DNA of 64,000 nt, from NCBI RefSeq assembly GCF_014841615.1, contig NZ_JACYUG010000012.1, forward strand, positions 51,574 to 115,573. The letters are read 5' to 3'. The stretch comes from Sphingomonas sp. CFBP 8760. Its GTDB lineage: Bacteria > Pseudomonadota > Alphaproteobacteria > Sphingomonadales > Sphingomonadaceae. The notes beneath the pieces are model-generated. The model ran no database searches. It saw nothing but the letters and a program-made list of their open reading frames with translations, and had not been told where the DNA came from. Of the stretch, positions 17,883 through 28,269 are shown piece by piece. The position numbers were made by a program, and so were the translations under genes. Each line of letters opens with the position of its first letter. Positions within the stretch are counted from its first letter, which is position 1.

Positions 17883-19181
17883 ATGACGTCCGACCTTTAC
17901 CCCGATACCTATATCCTCGTCATGACCGGCGCGGGGCTGCTGATCGCGCTGGTGGCGTGGTTGCCGCTCGCGTTGAAGCGGCTGCCGTTGTCGCTGCCGA
18001 TCGTGTGCATCGCGATCGGCGCCGTGCTGTTCCTGCTGCCGCAGGTGACGCTGCGCCCGCTGCCGATCCGGTATCCGGAGGTGACCGAACGGTTCGCCGA
18101 ATTCGTCGTCATCATCGCCTTGATGGGCGCGGGCCTGAAGATCGACCGGGTGTTCGGATGGCGGCACTGGTCGATCACGTGGCGGCTGCTGGCGATCACC
18201 ATGCCGCTGGGTATCGCGGCGATCACCCTGCTCGGCATGACCGCGCTCGGCCTGCCGCTGGCGGTCGCGCTGCTGCTGGCCGCCAGCCTCGCCCCCACCG
18301 ATCCGGTGCTGGCCGCCGACGTGCAGGTCGGGCCGCCCAAGACCGGCGACGAGGACGAGGTGCGCTTCGGCCTGACGTCGGAGGCGGGGCTGAACGACGG
18401 CGCGGCCTTTCCCTTCGTCCACCTCGCGATCATGCTGGCCGCCGCGCTACCGATGGGCAAACCGTGGTTGGCGGAATGGCTGACCTATCGGGTGTTGTGG
18501 GAGATCGTCGGCGGGGTCGCCGGTGGGTGGCTGGTCGGGCGGATCTTCGGCTGGCTGACCTTCCACATTCCCGCCGAGACGAAGCTGGCGCGGACGGGGG
18601 ACGGGCTGATCGCGCTGTCGGCCACGTTCGTATCCTATGGCCTGACCGAGATCGTCCATGTCTATGGCTTCCTCGCGGTGTTCGTCACCGCACTGACATT
18701 CCGCAGCACGCACCGCGACCACAAATTCCAGCGTGAAATGCACGCGATCACCGAACAGATCGAACGGCTGGCGATGATGGTGCTGTTGATCCTGTTCGGC
18801 GGAGCGCTCGTCAGCGGGCTGCTCGCCTCCGTCACCTGGGTCGATGGCGCGGTGGCGTTGGCGATCCTGCTGGTGGTGCGGCCGCTGACGGGGTGGATCG
18901 GGCTGATCGGCCACCCCGCCGATCGCGGCGAGAAACGGACCCTCGCCTTCTTCGGCATTCGCGGTGTCGGATCGATCTATTATCTCGCCTATGGCACCAA
19001 CCACATGGCGGTGCCCGACGCGACGCATCTATGGGGCATCGTCGGCCTGATCGTGCTGTTGTCCGTGCTGTTCCATGGCCTGACCGTGACGCCGATCATG
19101 CGCTCGCTCGACCAGCGGCGCGGCGTCGATCCCGACGCGGAGGGTGTACCCCCGCCGGGCCTGCAAGGGCCAGCGGCATAG
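17883..19181 (+). CDS. Cation:proton antiporter, CPA1 type
   Basis: A membrane protein of 432 residues with 12 or so spans. The CPA1 signatures are present: LAPTDPVLAADVQVGPP in the unwound helix, TSEAGLNDGAAFPFV carrying the ion-binding Asn-Asp pair, and FFGIRGVGSIYYLAY near the C terminus. It likely exchanges Na+ or K+ for protons at the inner membrane. It starts 165 bases from the divergent fusion gene and ends 7 bases from the convergent kdpE, so it is a single-gene unit next to the potassium-uptake system. Confidence 0.9.
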   Translation: MTSDLYPDTYILVMTGAGLLIALVAWLPLALKRLPLSLPIVCIAIGAVLFLLPQVTLRPLPIRYPEVTERFAEFVVIIALMGAGLKIDRVFGWRHWSITWRLLAITMPLGIAAITLLGMTALGLPLAVALLLAASLAPTDPVLAADVQVGPPKTGDEDEVRFGLTSEAGLNDGAAFPFVHLAIMLAAALPMGKPWLAEWLTYRVLWEIVGGVAGGWLVGRIFGWLTFHIPAETKLARTGDGLIALSATFVSYGLTEIVHVYGFLAVFVTALTFRSTHRDHKFQREMHAITEQIERLAMMVLLILFGGALVSGLLASVTWVDGAVALAILLVVRPLTGWIGLIGHPADRGEKRTLAFFGIRGVGSIYYLAYGTNHMAVPDATHLWGIVGLIVLLSVLFHGLTVTPIMRSLDQRRGVDPDAEGVPPPGLQGPAA

Positions 19182-19188
19182 CCGGCGG

Positions 19189-19872
19189 TCAATGGTCGGT
19201 GCGCAACCGGTAGCCAACGCCCAGTTCGTTGGCGATGACGCTGCCGACCGGCCCCGGCGCTTCCAGCTTCTGGCGGAGGTTGCGCACGACGATCCGCAGA
19301 TATTCCACCCTTGGGTCCTCGTCGCCGGTCCACGCCGCCGCCAGGATGCGATCATGGGTGACGACCCGGCCGGCATGATGCGCCAGCATCGCCAGCACGC
19401 CATATTCCTTGCGGGTCAGGTGCAGCTCCTCCCCCGCCCGGCAGACGATCCGCCGGTCGAGGTCGATGACCAGATCGCCATGACGCACGATCTTCGCCGT
19501 CGCCACGCCGCCGCGATGGCGCAGCGCGACACGCAGGCGCGCGAGCAGTTCATCGGTGTCGAACGGCTTGGACACGAAATCATGCGCGCCGAGATCGAGG
19601 GCGGCGACCTTTTCGTCGGTGGCGTCGCGGGCGGAGACGACCAGGATGGCGGGATCGGCATCCTTCAGCAGCAACGGGATCAGCCCCAGCCCGTCCCGGT
19701 CCGGCAGGCCGAGATCGAGCAGGATCGCGTCGGGATGGTCGGATGCCGCCCGCAACAGCGCCGTGCGGGCGTCCGGTGCCTCCACCACGGCATGGCCCGC
19801 GCGTTCCAGCGTGTTGCGCAACAGCCGCCGGATCGAGGATTCGTCGTCGACGACCAGTATCGTGGCAGGCAT
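19189..19872 (-). CDS. kdpE: Response regulator KdpE
   Basis: An OmpR-type response regulator of 227 residues, the transcription activator of the kdp operon. The receiver domain (1-120) has the acidic pocket (VVDDESS), the phosphorylated Asp in AILLDLGLPDRDG and the Lys of SKPFDTDELLAR. The C-terminal winged helix (LTRKEYGVLAMLAHHAGRV, then VEYLRIVVRNLRQKLE) is typical. The start overlaps the kdpD stop by one base. Last gene of the operon. Confidence 0.95.
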   Translation of the reverse strand: MPATILVVDDESSIRRLLRNTLERAGHAVVEAPDARTALLRAASDHPDAILLDLGLPDRDGLGLIPLLLKDADPAILVVSARDATDEKVAALDLGAHDFVSKPFDTDELLARLRVALRHRGGVATAKIVRHGDLVIDLDRRIVCRAGEELHLTRKEYGVLAMLAHHAGRVVTHDRILAAAWTGDEDPRVEYLRIVVRNLRQKLEAPGPVGSVIANELGVGYRLRTDH

Positions 19873-22541
19873 CAGATGTGACCTTCGGGAGCATGGCGGA
19901 CAATCAGCCCGGCCGGAAAGACCAGGGTAAAGACGGCCCCGGGTTCGTCGTCGCGGCTACCTGCTTCCACCGTCATCCCCATCGCCTCGGCGAACGCCTT
20001 GACGATCGCGAGACCCAGGCCGGTGCCACCGACCACGCGGTCGGACCCTTCGAGGCGGTGGAACGTCTCGAAAACCTCCGCCTCCCGCCCCGGCGGCAGA
20101 CCCGGTCCATGATCGCGCACGACCAGCCTGATCTCGCCGTAGCGGTGGGTCGCCGCGACGACGATGTCGGTACCGGGATTGCCATAGCGGCCGGCGTTAT
20201 CAAGCAGGTTGAGCAGGCAATGGTGCAGCAGTTGCGGATCGACCCGGACCAGCGGCAGCGACGGCGGCACGTCGAGGCGCACGTCATGGCCCTGCAGCGC
20301 GCGGCGGGCATCATGTGCCGCGCCCGCCACCGCGTCGCTCAGATCGGTCGCCTCGATCGCCAGTTTCAGCGCACCCGCTTCGACACGGGCCATATCGAGC
20401 AGGTTGGCGACGAACCGGTTGAGCCGGGCGGACTCGCTGCGGATGGTCGCGACCAGTTCCGGGGTGGCACCATGGTCGAGCTGATCGGCGGCGGCCATCA
20501 CCGCGGTCAGCGGCGTGCGCAGATCGTGGCTGACCGACGACAGCAGCGCCGTGCGCAACCGGTCGCGGGTGCGCACGGCCTCGACATCGCGCATCTCGCC
20601 TTCCAGTCGCAGCCGTTCGAGCACCAGCGCCGCCTGATCGATCAACCCGCTGAGCAGGGGCAACCGGTCGGCCCGCACCGGATCGCCGCCGCTCTCCCGC
20701 GCCACCCCGATCACTGCAAGCATCCGGTCGCCCGCCGCCAAAGGCTGGAACAGCCATTCCGATGCGGCCAGCGTCCCAGATCCCTTGCCGGCAGCGGTGC
20801 CGTTGTCGAACGCCCAGTTCGCCGCCGCCATATCCATCGTATCGAGCCGATAGTCGGTGGTGCTCGCCGCCTGCACCGCCAGCCCGGTCCCACCGGAAGG
20901 GGCCAGCACGACCGTCTCCACGTCGAACAGCCCGGCGACGTCGTCACAGATCATCCGCGATGCGATCACGGGATCGTTGACCGCGCTCAACCGGCGCAGG
21001 AAGCCGGCCAGCGTGGCGTTGGTGCGGGCGCTGGCCGCGGCCATGTCCGCCTGCGTTCGCACGCGCGCGGTCAACTGGCTGGTCGCGATCGCCACGCCGA
21101 GCAGGACGAAGACCGACACCAGATTTTCGGGGTTGCTGACGCTCAACGTCCCCACCGGCGGCAGGAAGAAGAAATTATAGGCAAGGCTGGAGGCGATCCC
21201 GGCGAACAGGCCGGTTCGCAGCCCGAACAGGCTGGCCGCCGCCATCACCGGCAGCAGATACAGCAACGCGACGTTGCCGAGTTCCAGGATATGAAACAGC
21301 GCACTGGCCAGCGCCGTGACCAGCGCCACCAGCACCAGCGCGACCGCGTAACCCGCCCCCGGCTCCCGGACCGATCCCGATCGACCGGCGGGAGACGGCG
21401 GAGCATTGTCCTCCAGCGGTAGGACATGGATCGTCACCCCCGGCGTTTCGCGGATGAGACGATCGACGACCGATCCGTGGAGGAACTCGAACCAGCGCGA
21501 CCGCCGCGACTTGCCGACGACCAGCTGGGTCGCGCGGGCATCGGTCAGGAAACCACGGATACCCTCCACCACCGATGGCGCCGGCACGGTGGCGACCGCC
21601 GCTCCCAGCTGCGTCGCCAGCGTCATCACCGCGGCGACCCGCTGATGCTGCGCATCGCCGAACTGCGCGGTTCGCGGGGTTTCGACGAACAGCGCGGTCC
21701 AGGGGCCATGCAGCCCGTCCGCCACCCGTTTGGCCGCCCGCACCAGTCCATCGGCACCGGGCAGTTCGTTGATCGCGACGACGATGCGCTCGCTGCCCGC
21801 CCATGTCCCGCCCACGCCCAGGGCGCGGACATGCTCCAGCATCTGCGCATCGACCGCCTGCGCCGCGCGGCGCAAGGCGAGTTCACGCAGCGCCGACAGG
21901 TTGGAACGCGAAAAGAAATGGCCCAGTGCGCGGGTCGCCTCGTGCGGCAGATAGACCTTGCCCGCCTTCAGCCGTTCGATCAGTTCGTCCGGCGGGATGT
22001 CGACGACCTCGATCTCCGCCATTTCCAGGATACGGTCGGGCACCGTCTCGCGCACCCGGACTCGGGTGAAGCCCGCGACGATGTCGTTGAGGCTTTCGAC
22101 ATGCTGGATGTTGACGGTCGAATAGACGTCGATCCCGGCGGCCAGCAGTTCCTCGACATCCTGATAGCGTTTGGGATGGCGGCTGCCGGGGGCGTTGCTG
22201 TGTGCCAGTTCGTCGACCAGCACCAGCCGGGGCGCCCGCGCCAAGACGGCGTCCATATCCATTTCGCCGAGCGTATGACCCTCATAGGCCACCGCGCGCC
22301 GGGGCACGATCTCGTGACCACGGGTCAGCGCCTGGGTCTCGACGCGCCCGTGCGTCTCGACCACGCCGATAACGACGTCGACGCCGTCGCGGCGGCGGGT
22401 CGTCCCCTCGGACAGCATCTCGAAGGTCTTGCCGACACCCGGGGCGGCGCCGAGAAAAATCTTCAGCCGCCCCCGCCCCTCCTGCGCGGCGGCGCGCAAC
22501 AGGGCATCGGGATCGGGTCGGTTGCCGCCGCTGGCCGTCAT
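19872..22541 (-). CDS. kdpD: Sensor histidine kinase KdpD
   Basis: A protein of 889 residues with the full KdpD layout: N-terminal KdpD domain with Walker A (GAAPGVGKTFEML) and DELAHSNAPGSRH; a universal-stress-like domain to about 370; four membrane spans (about 395-490); a GAF domain; and the kinase core with H-box VSHDLRTPLTAVM, N-box LLNLLDNAGRYG and GTGLGLAIVKAFAE. It senses potassium limitation and phosphorylates KdpE. It starts within the last four bases of kdpC (ATGA), so it is cotranscribed with the transporter genes. Confidence 0.96.
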   Translation of the reverse strand: MTASGGNRPDPDALLRAAAQEGRGRLKIFLGAAPGVGKTFEMLSEGTTRRRDGVDVVIGVVETHGRVETQALTRGHEIVPRRAVAYEGHTLGEMDMDAVLARAPRLVLVDELAHSNAPGSRHPKRYQDVEELLAAGIDVYSTVNIQHVESLNDIVAGFTRVRVRETVPDRILEMAEIEVVDIPPDELIERLKAGKVYLPHEATRALGHFFSRSNLSALRELALRRAAQAVDAQMLEHVRALGVGGTWAGSERIVVAINELPGADGLVRAAKRVADGLHGPWTALFVETPRTAQFGDAQHQRVAAVMTLATQLGAAVATVPAPSVVEGIRGFLTDARATQLVVGKSRRSRWFEFLHGSVVDRLIRETPGVTIHVLPLEDNAPPSPAGRSGSVREPGAGYAVALVLVALVTALASALFHILELGNVALLYLLPVMAAASLFGLRTGLFAGIASSLAYNFFFLPPVGTLSVSNPENLVSVFVLLGVAIATSQLTARVRTQADMAAASARTNATLAGFLRRLSAVNDPVIASRMICDDVAGLFDVETVVLAPSGGTGLAVQAASTTDYRLDTMDMAAANWAFDNGTAAGKGSGTLAASEWLFQPLAAGDRMLAVIGVARESGGDPVRADRLPLLSGLIDQAALVLERLRLEGEMRDVEAVRTRDRLRTALLSSVSHDLRTPLTAVMAAADQLDHGATPELVATIRSESARLNRFVANLLDMARVEAGALKLAIEATDLSDAVAGAAHDARRALQGHDVRLDVPPSLPLVRVDPQLLHHCLLNLLDNAGRYGNPGTDIVVAATHRYGEIRLVVRDHGPGLPPGREAEVFETFHRLEGSDRVVGGTGLGLAIVKAFAEAMGMTVEAGSRDDEPGAVFTLVFPAGLIVRHAPEGHI

Positions 22542-23113
22542 CGGCGCGGCGTGGCGTCCAGCGCGCGGTTCAGGCCAAGAACGTTGACGTGCGCCTCGCC
22601 GAAGGGCGACCGCTCGGTCGCCGCGATGACGATCCCGCGCACGGTCGCCTCAGGCAACGCGCGAACCCGAGCGATCCGCGGCACCTGCGCCAGCGCCGCC
22701 GCGGGCGACAGATCGGGATCGAGGCCGGAGCCGCTGGCCGTGACGAGGTCGGCGGGCAACGGCCCTTCTACCCCCTCGGCGCGTTGCCGGGCGATGTCGG
22801 GCTTCACCCGATCGACCAATGCCCGGCTGGCGGGACCGAGGTTCGATCCCGACGAGGCGAGCCCGTCATAGCCCTTGCCCGCCGCCGATGGCCGGGTGCG
22901 GAAGTAACGGTCGGCGGTGAAGGCCTGCCCGACCACCGTCGATCCGATCACCCGACCGGCGGCGTTGCGCACCAGGCTGCCATTGGCCTGCTCCGGAAAG
23001 ATCGTCTGCCCGATGCCGGTCATCGCCAGCGGATACACGATCCCGAGCAGGGCTGCGAACAGGATCGTCATGACGATCGCGGGGCGCAAGGCGGAGGAGA
23101 AATCGTTGCCCAT
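22538..23113 (-). CDS. kdpC: Potassium-transporting ATPase subunit KdpC
   Basis: A protein of 191 residues: one N-terminal span (IVMTILFAALLGIVYPLAMTGI) and a periplasmic domain with the conserved QAFTADRYFRTRPSAAG and YDGLASSGSNLGP. KdpC increases ATP-binding affinity of KdpB and stabilises the complex. The start at 23113 is 11 bases after the kdpB stop and matches the family N terminus; the frame is open further upstream only as a shadow of kdpB. Confidence 0.95.
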   Translation of the reverse strand: MGNDFSSALRPAIVMTILFAALLGIVYPLAMTGIGQTIFPEQANGSLVRNAAGRVIGSTVVGQAFTADRYFRTRPSAAGKGYDGLASSGSNLGPASRALVDRVKPDIARQRAEGVEGPLPADLVTASGSGLDPDLSPAAALAQVPRIARVRALPEATVRGIVIAATERSPFGEAHVNVLGLNRALDATPRR

Positions 23114-23124
23114 GATGGTCTTCC

Positions 23125-25161
23125 TTATGCGAGGCCGATGCCGCCGACGAGCAGGTCGATGGCCTTGATGCCGACGAAGGGGGCCAACAGCCCGCCTAGC
23201 CCGTAGATGGCGAGATTGCGGGCGAGGAGCGGCCCGGCCGCCATCGGCCGATAGGTCACGCCGCGCAGCGCCAGCGGTACCAGCATCGGGATGATGACCG
23301 CGTTGAAGATGATCGCCGACAGGATCGCACTCTGCGGGCTGCCCAGCGCCATGACGTTGAGCACGCCGAGATCGGGATAGAGCGCCACGAACATCGCCGG
23401 GATGATCGCGAAATACTTGGCGACGTCGTTGGCGACCGAAAAGGTGGTGAGCGCCCCGCGGGTCATCAGCAGTTGCTTGCCGAGGCCCACGACCTCGATC
23501 AGCTTGGTCGGATCGCTGTCGAGATCGACCATATTGCCCGCCTCGCGCGCGGCCTGCGTGCCGGTGTTCATCGCGACGCCGACATCCGCCTGCGCCAGCG
23601 CGGGCGCATCGTTGGTGCCGTCGCCGCACATCGCGACCAGCCGGCCACCCCGCTGTTCCTGCCGGATCAGCGCCAGCTTGTCCTCCGGGCTGGCCTGCGC
23701 CAGGAAATCGTCGACACCGGCCTCCGCGGCGATCGCCGCGGCGGTAAGCGGGTTGTCGCCGGTAATCATCACCGTGCGGATGCCCATCTGCCGCAGCTCG
23801 CCGAACCGTTCGCGGATACCGGCCTTGACCACGTCCTTGAGGAAGATCGCGCCGAGCAGGCGGCCGTCACGGGCGACCGCCAGCGGCGTGCCGCCCGCGC
23901 GGGCGATCTCGTCGGTGATCCGGCGCAGTTCGGTCGCGGCGGCGGTTTCACCGAGCCCCGGATTGGCCTTCAGGATCGAATCGACCGCCCCCTTCTGCAC
24001 CAGCATGTCGGGCGTCCGCACGCCGGAGATGCGGGTCTGGGCCGTGAACGGGATCACCTCCGCCCCCCGTGGCAGATCGGTGGTGCGCACCCCGAACCGG
24101 TCACGCGCCAGCACGACGATCGAGCGGCCCTCCGGCGTCTCGTCGACCAGGCTGGCGATCAGTGCCGCCTCCGCCAGTTCCGCATCGGTCGCGCCGCCCA
24201 CGCTGCGGAACGCGCTGGCCTGACGATCGCCAATCGTGATCGTGCCGGTCTTGTCGAGCAGCAGCACGTCGATATCGCCTGCCGCCTCCACCGCACGCCC
24301 CGACTTGGCGAGCACGTTGAAACGGACCAGCCGGTCCATGCCCGCGATCCCGATCGCCGACAGCAGTGCCGCGATCGTGGTCGGGATCAGCGTGATGAGC
24401 AAGGCGGCCAGCATCGCGACGGGGATCGATCCGCCGGCGTAGCTGGTGAAGCCGGGAATGGTGCCGACCGCGATCAGGAAGATGATGGTCAGTCCGACCA
24501 GCAGCAACGTCAGCGCGATCTCGTTGGGCGTCTTCTGACGCTCGGCCCCCTCGACCAGTGCGATCATCCGGTCGAGAAACCCCTGGCCCGGCATCACCGT
24601 CACACGCACGCGGATCTCGTCGGAGATGACCCGCGTGCCCGCGGTGACGGCAGAGCGGTCGCCACCCGCCTCGCGGATCACGGGTGCGCTCTCGCCGGTG
24701 ATCGCGGCCTCGTTGACCGAGGCGACGCCTGATACGACCTCGCCGTCCGACGGGATCAGGTCGTTCGTCTCGACGAGCACGATGTCGCCGACCTTCAACT
24801 GGCTGGCGGGCAGGTCGTCATACTGACGGCCATCGCCACGCAGCCGCTTGGCGGTCAGTTCCGCCTTGGTGGCGCGCAGGGAAGCGGCCTGCGCCTTGCC
24901 GCGTCCCTCCGCCAGTGCCTCGGCAAAAGTGCCGAACAGCACCGTCAGCCACAGCCAGACGACGAGTTGCAGCTTGAAGCCGATGGTCAGCCCGTCGTCG
25001 CCGATGGCAAGCAGCACCGTCATCAGGGCGGCGACGACAGCGGTGACGAACATCACCGGGTTGCGGATCAGTTCCGCAGGCCGGAGTTTGACGAACGCGG
25101 CCTTGATCGCGGGCACGACCAGGTCGGCGGTGAACAGGCTCTTGCTGGGGGTCTTTGCCAT
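23125..25161 (-). CDS. kdpB: Potassium-transporting ATPase ATP-binding subunit KdpB
   Basis: A P-type ATPase subunit of 678 residues, close to the 682 of E. coli. It has the phosphorylation motif DKTGTITIG, the actuator loop TGESAPV, the hinge [21 protein letters not shown] and the [10 protein letters not shown] segment. It powers potassium uptake through KdpA. The start at 25161 gives the conserved family N terminus and lies 14 bases after the kdpA stop; the frame is open to 25404 but upstream codons are kdpA in another frame. Confidence 0.96.
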   Translation of the reverse strand: MAKTPSKSLFTADLVVPAIKAAFVKLRPAELIRNPVMFVTAVVAALMTVLLAIGDDGLTIGFKLQLVVWLWLTVLFGTFAEALAEGRGKAQAASLRATKAELTAKRLRGDGRQYDDLPASQLKVGDIVLVETNDLIPSDGEVVSGVASVNEAAITGESAPVIREAGGDRSAVTAGTRVISDEIRVRVTVMPGQGFLDRMIALVEGAERQKTPNEIALTLLLVGLTIIFLIAVGTIPGFTSYAGGSIPVAMLAALLITLIPTTIAALLSAIGIAGMDRLVRFNVLAKSGRAVEAAGDIDVLLLDKTGTITIGDRQASAFRSVGGATDAELAEAALIASLVDETPEGRSIVVLARDRFGVRTTDLPRGAEVIPFTAQTRISGVRTPDMLVQKGAVDSILKANPGLGETAAATELRRITDEIARAGGTPLAVARDGRLLGAIFLKDVVKAGIRERFGELRQMGIRTVMITGDNPLTAAAIAAEAGVDDFLAQASPEDKLALIRQEQRGGRLVAMCGDGTNDAPALAQADVGVAMNTGTQAAREAGNMVDLDSDPTKLIEVVGLGKQLLMTRGALTTFSVANDVAKYFAIIPAMFVALYPDLGVLNVMALGSPQSAILSAIIFNAVIIPMLVPLALRGVTYRPMAAGPLLARNLAIYGLGGLLAPFVGIKAIDLLVGGIGLA

Positions 25162-25175
25162 ATCGGGCCCGCCTT

Positions 25176-26879
25176 TCAGGACAAGGTGCCGTGGATCATC
25201 GCGAGATGATCGGCGATGGGACCGAGCGCGAGGCTCGGCAGGAAGGTGAGGCCGCCCAGGATCAGCACGATCCCGACGAGCAGGCCGATCCACAGGCCAC
25301 CGGTGGTCGGGAACGATCCGGCGCTTTCCGGCGTGTGCTTCCTGGCGGCGAGGCTGCCGGCGATGGCGAGCATCGGCACGATGATGAAGAACCGCCCGAT
25401 CCACATCGCCACGCCGAGCAACCCGTTGTACCAGGGCGTGTTAGCGGTAAGGCCGGCGAAGGCGGAGCCGTTGTTACCGACCGCGCTGGTGAAGGCGTAC
25501 AGGATCTCGGTGAATCCGTGCGGTCCCTTGTTGAGCGGCCCGGCCAGCCCCTGCGCCAGCACGGACGACAAGGCGGTCAGTCCCAGGATCGTCAGCGGCA
25601 GCACCGCGATCGCCAGCACCGCCAGCTTCACCTCACGCGCCTCGATCTTCTTGCCGACATATTCGGGGGTCCGCCCCACCATCAGCCCGGCGACGAACAC
25701 CGCCAGGATCGCGAACAGTAGGAACCCGTAGATGCCGGCGCCGACGCCCCCGATCACCACCTCGCCCAGTTGGATGTTGAACAGCGGGATCATCCCGCCC
25801 AGCGCGGTGAAGCTGTCGTGCATCGCGTTGACCGCGCCGCATGACGCGGCCGTGGTCACCACCGCGAACAAGGCCGAGGCGGCGATGCCGAACCGGGCCT
25901 CCTTGCCCTCCATGTTGCCGCCCGCAATACCCAGCTGGTGCAGCACCGGATTGCCCGCCGCCTCCTGCGCATAGGTGACGGTGGCCCCGGCGAGAAACAG
26001 GATCACCATCGCCGACAGGATCGCCCAGCCCTGCCGCGTGTCGCCTACCGCACGGCCGAACGTCCAGGTCAGGCCGAAGCCGATCAGGAAGATCGACAGC
26101 ATCTGGATGAGGTTGGTCAGCGCGGTCGGATTCTCGAACGGATGTGCGCTGTTGGCATTGAAGAAGCCGCCGCCATTGGTGCCGAGCATCTTGATCGCCT
26201 CCTGGCTGGCGACCGGCCCCAGCAGCAGCGACTGTTTCGCACCCTCCAGCGTGGTGACGTCGACCACCCCCGCCAGCGTCTGCGGCACGCCGCTGGCGAT
26301 CAGGAACGTCGCATAGACGATGCTGATCGGCAGCAGCAGGTACAGCGTGACCCGCGTCACGTCCGCCCAGAAATTGCCGATCGCCGCCGCTTCGCGCCGC
26401 GCGAATCCGCGGAACAGGGCGAAGGCGAGCGAGATGCCCGTCGCCGCCGACAGGAAGTTGTGGATCGTCAGCCCCAGCATCTGGCTGAGGTTCGACATCG
26501 TCGTCTCGCCGCCATAGCTCTGCCAGTTGGTATTGGTCGCGAAACTGACCGCGGTATTGAACGCCAGCGGCGGCGACAGCCCTGCCAGCCCCTGCGGATT
26601 GCCCGGCAGCACGCCCTGCAACCGCAGCACCGCATAGGTGAACCCCATCAGGACGACATTGAAGACGATCATATGGACCGCGTAACGTCGCCATCCCTGC
26701 TCCTGACCGGGGTCGATGCGGGCCAGCTGGTAGAAACCCGCCTCGACAGGGCCCAGAACCAGATGGAGCGGCGTGCGGCGGCCTTCGTACAGCGCGAACA
26801 GCCACGCGCCGACCGGCTTGGCGAGCGCGAGCAGCATGGCGACGAAGCCGAGGATCAGGAACCAGCCCTGGATGGTCAT
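25176..26879 (-). CDS. kdpA: Potassium-transporting ATPase potassium-binding subunit KdpA
   Basis: A protein of 567 residues (E. coli 557) with ten membrane spans and four selectivity-filter loops of the SKT superfamily: [45 protein letters not shown] and [13 protein letters not shown]. It forms the high-affinity K+ path of the complex. It follows kdpF by 13 bases. Confidence 0.96.
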   Translation of the reverse strand: MTIQGWFLILGFVAMLLALAKPVGAWLFALYEGRRTPLHLVLGPVEAGFYQLARIDPGQEQGWRRYAVHMIVFNVVLMGFTYAVLRLQGVLPGNPQGLAGLSPPLAFNTAVSFATNTNWQSYGGETTMSNLSQMLGLTIHNFLSAATGISLAFALFRGFARREAAAIGNFWADVTRVTLYLLLPISIVYATFLIASGVPQTLAGVVDVTTLEGAKQSLLLGPVASQEAIKMLGTNGGGFFNANSAHPFENPTALTNLIQMLSIFLIGFGLTWTFGRAVGDTRQGWAILSAMVILFLAGATVTYAQEAAGNPVLHQLGIAGGNMEGKEARFGIAASALFAVVTTAASCGAVNAMHDSFTALGGMIPLFNIQLGEVVIGGVGAGIYGFLLFAILAVFVAGLMVGRTPEYVGKKIEAREVKLAVLAIAVLPLTILGLTALSSVLAQGLAGPLNKGPHGFTEILYAFTSAVGNNGSAFAGLTANTPWYNGLLGVAMWIGRFFIIVPMLAIAGSLAARKHTPESAGSFPTTGGLWIGLLVGIVLILGGLTFLPSLALGPIADHLAMIHGTLS

Positions 26880-26892
26880 GCGTCCGCTCCCT

Positions 26893-26982
26893 TCAGAAGC
26901 GTTCGGGGCGGATCAGCACCGCCACCAGATAGAACAGAAGGCCGAGCGCGGTCAGTGCCGCCAGCCATAGATCGAGGGTCAT
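26893..26982 (-). CDS. kdpF: Potassium-transporting ATPase subunit KdpF
   Basis: A 29-residue peptide starting [14 protein letters not shown] and ending IRPERF, a single membrane span with the short polar tail typical of KdpF, the small lipid-like stabilising subunit of the complex. GAGGTGA lies before the ATG. Its place directly before kdpA confirms the call. Confidence 0.9.
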   Translation of the reverse strand: MTLDLWLAALTALGLLFYLVAVLIRPERF

Positions 26983-27027
26983 CGCGTCACCTCAGGCCCG
27001 GGTTGAAGCCGGGGTTCGAGCCCGGCA

Positions 27028-27111
27028 CTAAGCATTGTCGCACAGGCGGGCATAGGCGAGCGTCGCTGCCACCAATCCGGCGATGATGGCGATCCAGAGC
27101 AGGTCTTCCAT
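27028..27111 (-). CDS. 27-residue membrane peptide in the kdp operon
   Basis: A tiny frame starting MEDLLWIAIIAGLVAATLAY and ending ARLCDNA, preceded by a strong GAGGAG binding site and lying between the porin and kdpF in the same direction. It is one hydrophobic helix with an acidic N terminus and a short tail. It is not KdpF, which is separate and intact 45 bases downstream. The size, span and position suggest a second small subunit or regulator of the Kdp complex; no function is known to me. Confidence 0.7.
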   Translation of the reverse strand: MEDLLWIAIIAGLVAATLAYARLCDNA

Positions 27112-27123
27112 TGCCGGTGCTCC

Positions 27124-27993
27124 TCAAAACGCCGCGGTCAGCGACGCGACGACGGTGCTGCCCGCGATGGTGCCGGTGCCGTCCTGCCCCTTGCTGAAGC
27201 CGGGCCGCAGATAGGTCGCCTCACGTCGCGCAATGTCGGTGTCGATGTACGAAAGGCCGACCGTCAGCTTCTGCCAGACCGCGTCGATGCCGAGCGACCA
27301 GTCCCAATATTCGCCGGTCGGCGCGATCGCGGTGGCGTTCGGCCCAAGCCCGTCCTGCCCGCGACTGTGGCCGATATGCGCCTTGCCGGTGAACGGCGTG
27401 CCCGCGACCGCCACGGCACCGTTACCCCACAGATACAGGTTGTCGCCCCTGTCGCCCGGATGGTCGTACACCCCGGCCGCCGCGGCGGCACCCGTGTCGT
27501 ACCACTTTCCGATCGCCTGCTGTTTCGGCGCATAGGCGACACCGGCGGTCAGAGTCGCCGGGCCTGCGGTACCGGTAAGCTTGGCATAGGGCTCGGCGAA
27601 GTCGGTCTTGTCCGCGCCGCCCGGATACATGTACCAGGTCAGCCCGACGTCCAGCGTCGCGTTGTCGGCCAGCGCCGCCTTGTAGCCGCCGATCAGGTCG
27701 AGCTCCATATTGGCGCCGCCGAAGGTACCCCAGCCGGCAAGGTTGGAAGCCCAGGCGCCGACGTACGGGCCGCTGTCGTGGGTGATGGTGATGCCGCCCT
27801 GCACGGCCATGTTCCGATCGGATTGCGATACGCCGCGAAAGCGGTAGTCGGACGCGATCGATGTCGATCCGCTGACGGTGATCGCGGGTGGTGGCGTGGT
27901 CCCGGTCGCGACCTTGTCTCCGGATGTCGACTGCGCCAGCGCGGCGGCGGGCATCCCGACAAACGCGACGATCAACGATGGTGTAAGCTTCAT
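27124..27993 (-). CDS. TorF-family putative porin
   Basis: An outer-membrane protein of 289 residues with a signal peptide (to about residue 20, AAALAQ) and alternating beta strands (SIASDYRFRGVSQSD, the hallmark of this family, and the terminal VVASLTAAF). The family is annotated as putative porin with no defined substrate. It ends 12 bases before the 27-residue peptide gene and is likely the first gene of the kdp transcript, which suggests it lets potassium through the outer membrane under limitation. The 276 bases upstream, shared with the divergent inositol gene, contain a doubled tatatgc motif around 28099-28118 but no promoter I can define. Confidence 0.8.
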   Translation of the reverse strand: MKLTPSLIVAFVGMPAAALAQSTSGDKVATGTTPPPAITVSGSTSIASDYRFRGVSQSDRNMAVQGGITITHDSGPYVGAWASNLAGWGTFGGANMELDLIGGYKAALADNATLDVGLTWYMYPGGADKTDFAEPYAKLTGTAGPATLTAGVAYAPKQQAIGKWYDTGAAAAAGVYDHPGDRGDNLYLWGNGAVAVAGTPFTGKAHIGHSRGQDGLGPNATAIAPTGEYWDWSLGIDAVWQKLTVGLSYIDTDIARREATYLRPGFSKGQDGTGTIAGSTVVASLTAAF

Positions 27994-28269
27994 TCTTGCC
28001 CCCGACGGAACCGGCCGCCGCTGGGTGCGGATGCGGCCTTAGGGACGGGGGATTAGGCGCATGTCGCGTAGCAATTCGAGATCGATTCCGGGAAAGGGCA
28101 TATAGCGCGCATATAGCCGGCGCGTTTTTCGACCGTGGTCGCGGCACGAAGACTCCGCCGGGCAACCTATGTATCCCATCGTCGAGTTTTACCGCGTTCT
28201 ATTAACCACATAGTTGGACATTGCGTCCCGGTTGGCTAGCCAGCCCGTCCAAACTTGAAGGACGAACCT

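Noticed and set aside
17718-18422. Upstream extension of the hydrolase fusion to 910 residues
   Set aside because: The extension is antisense to the antiporter gene and is Gln/Arg/Asp-rich without coding character.
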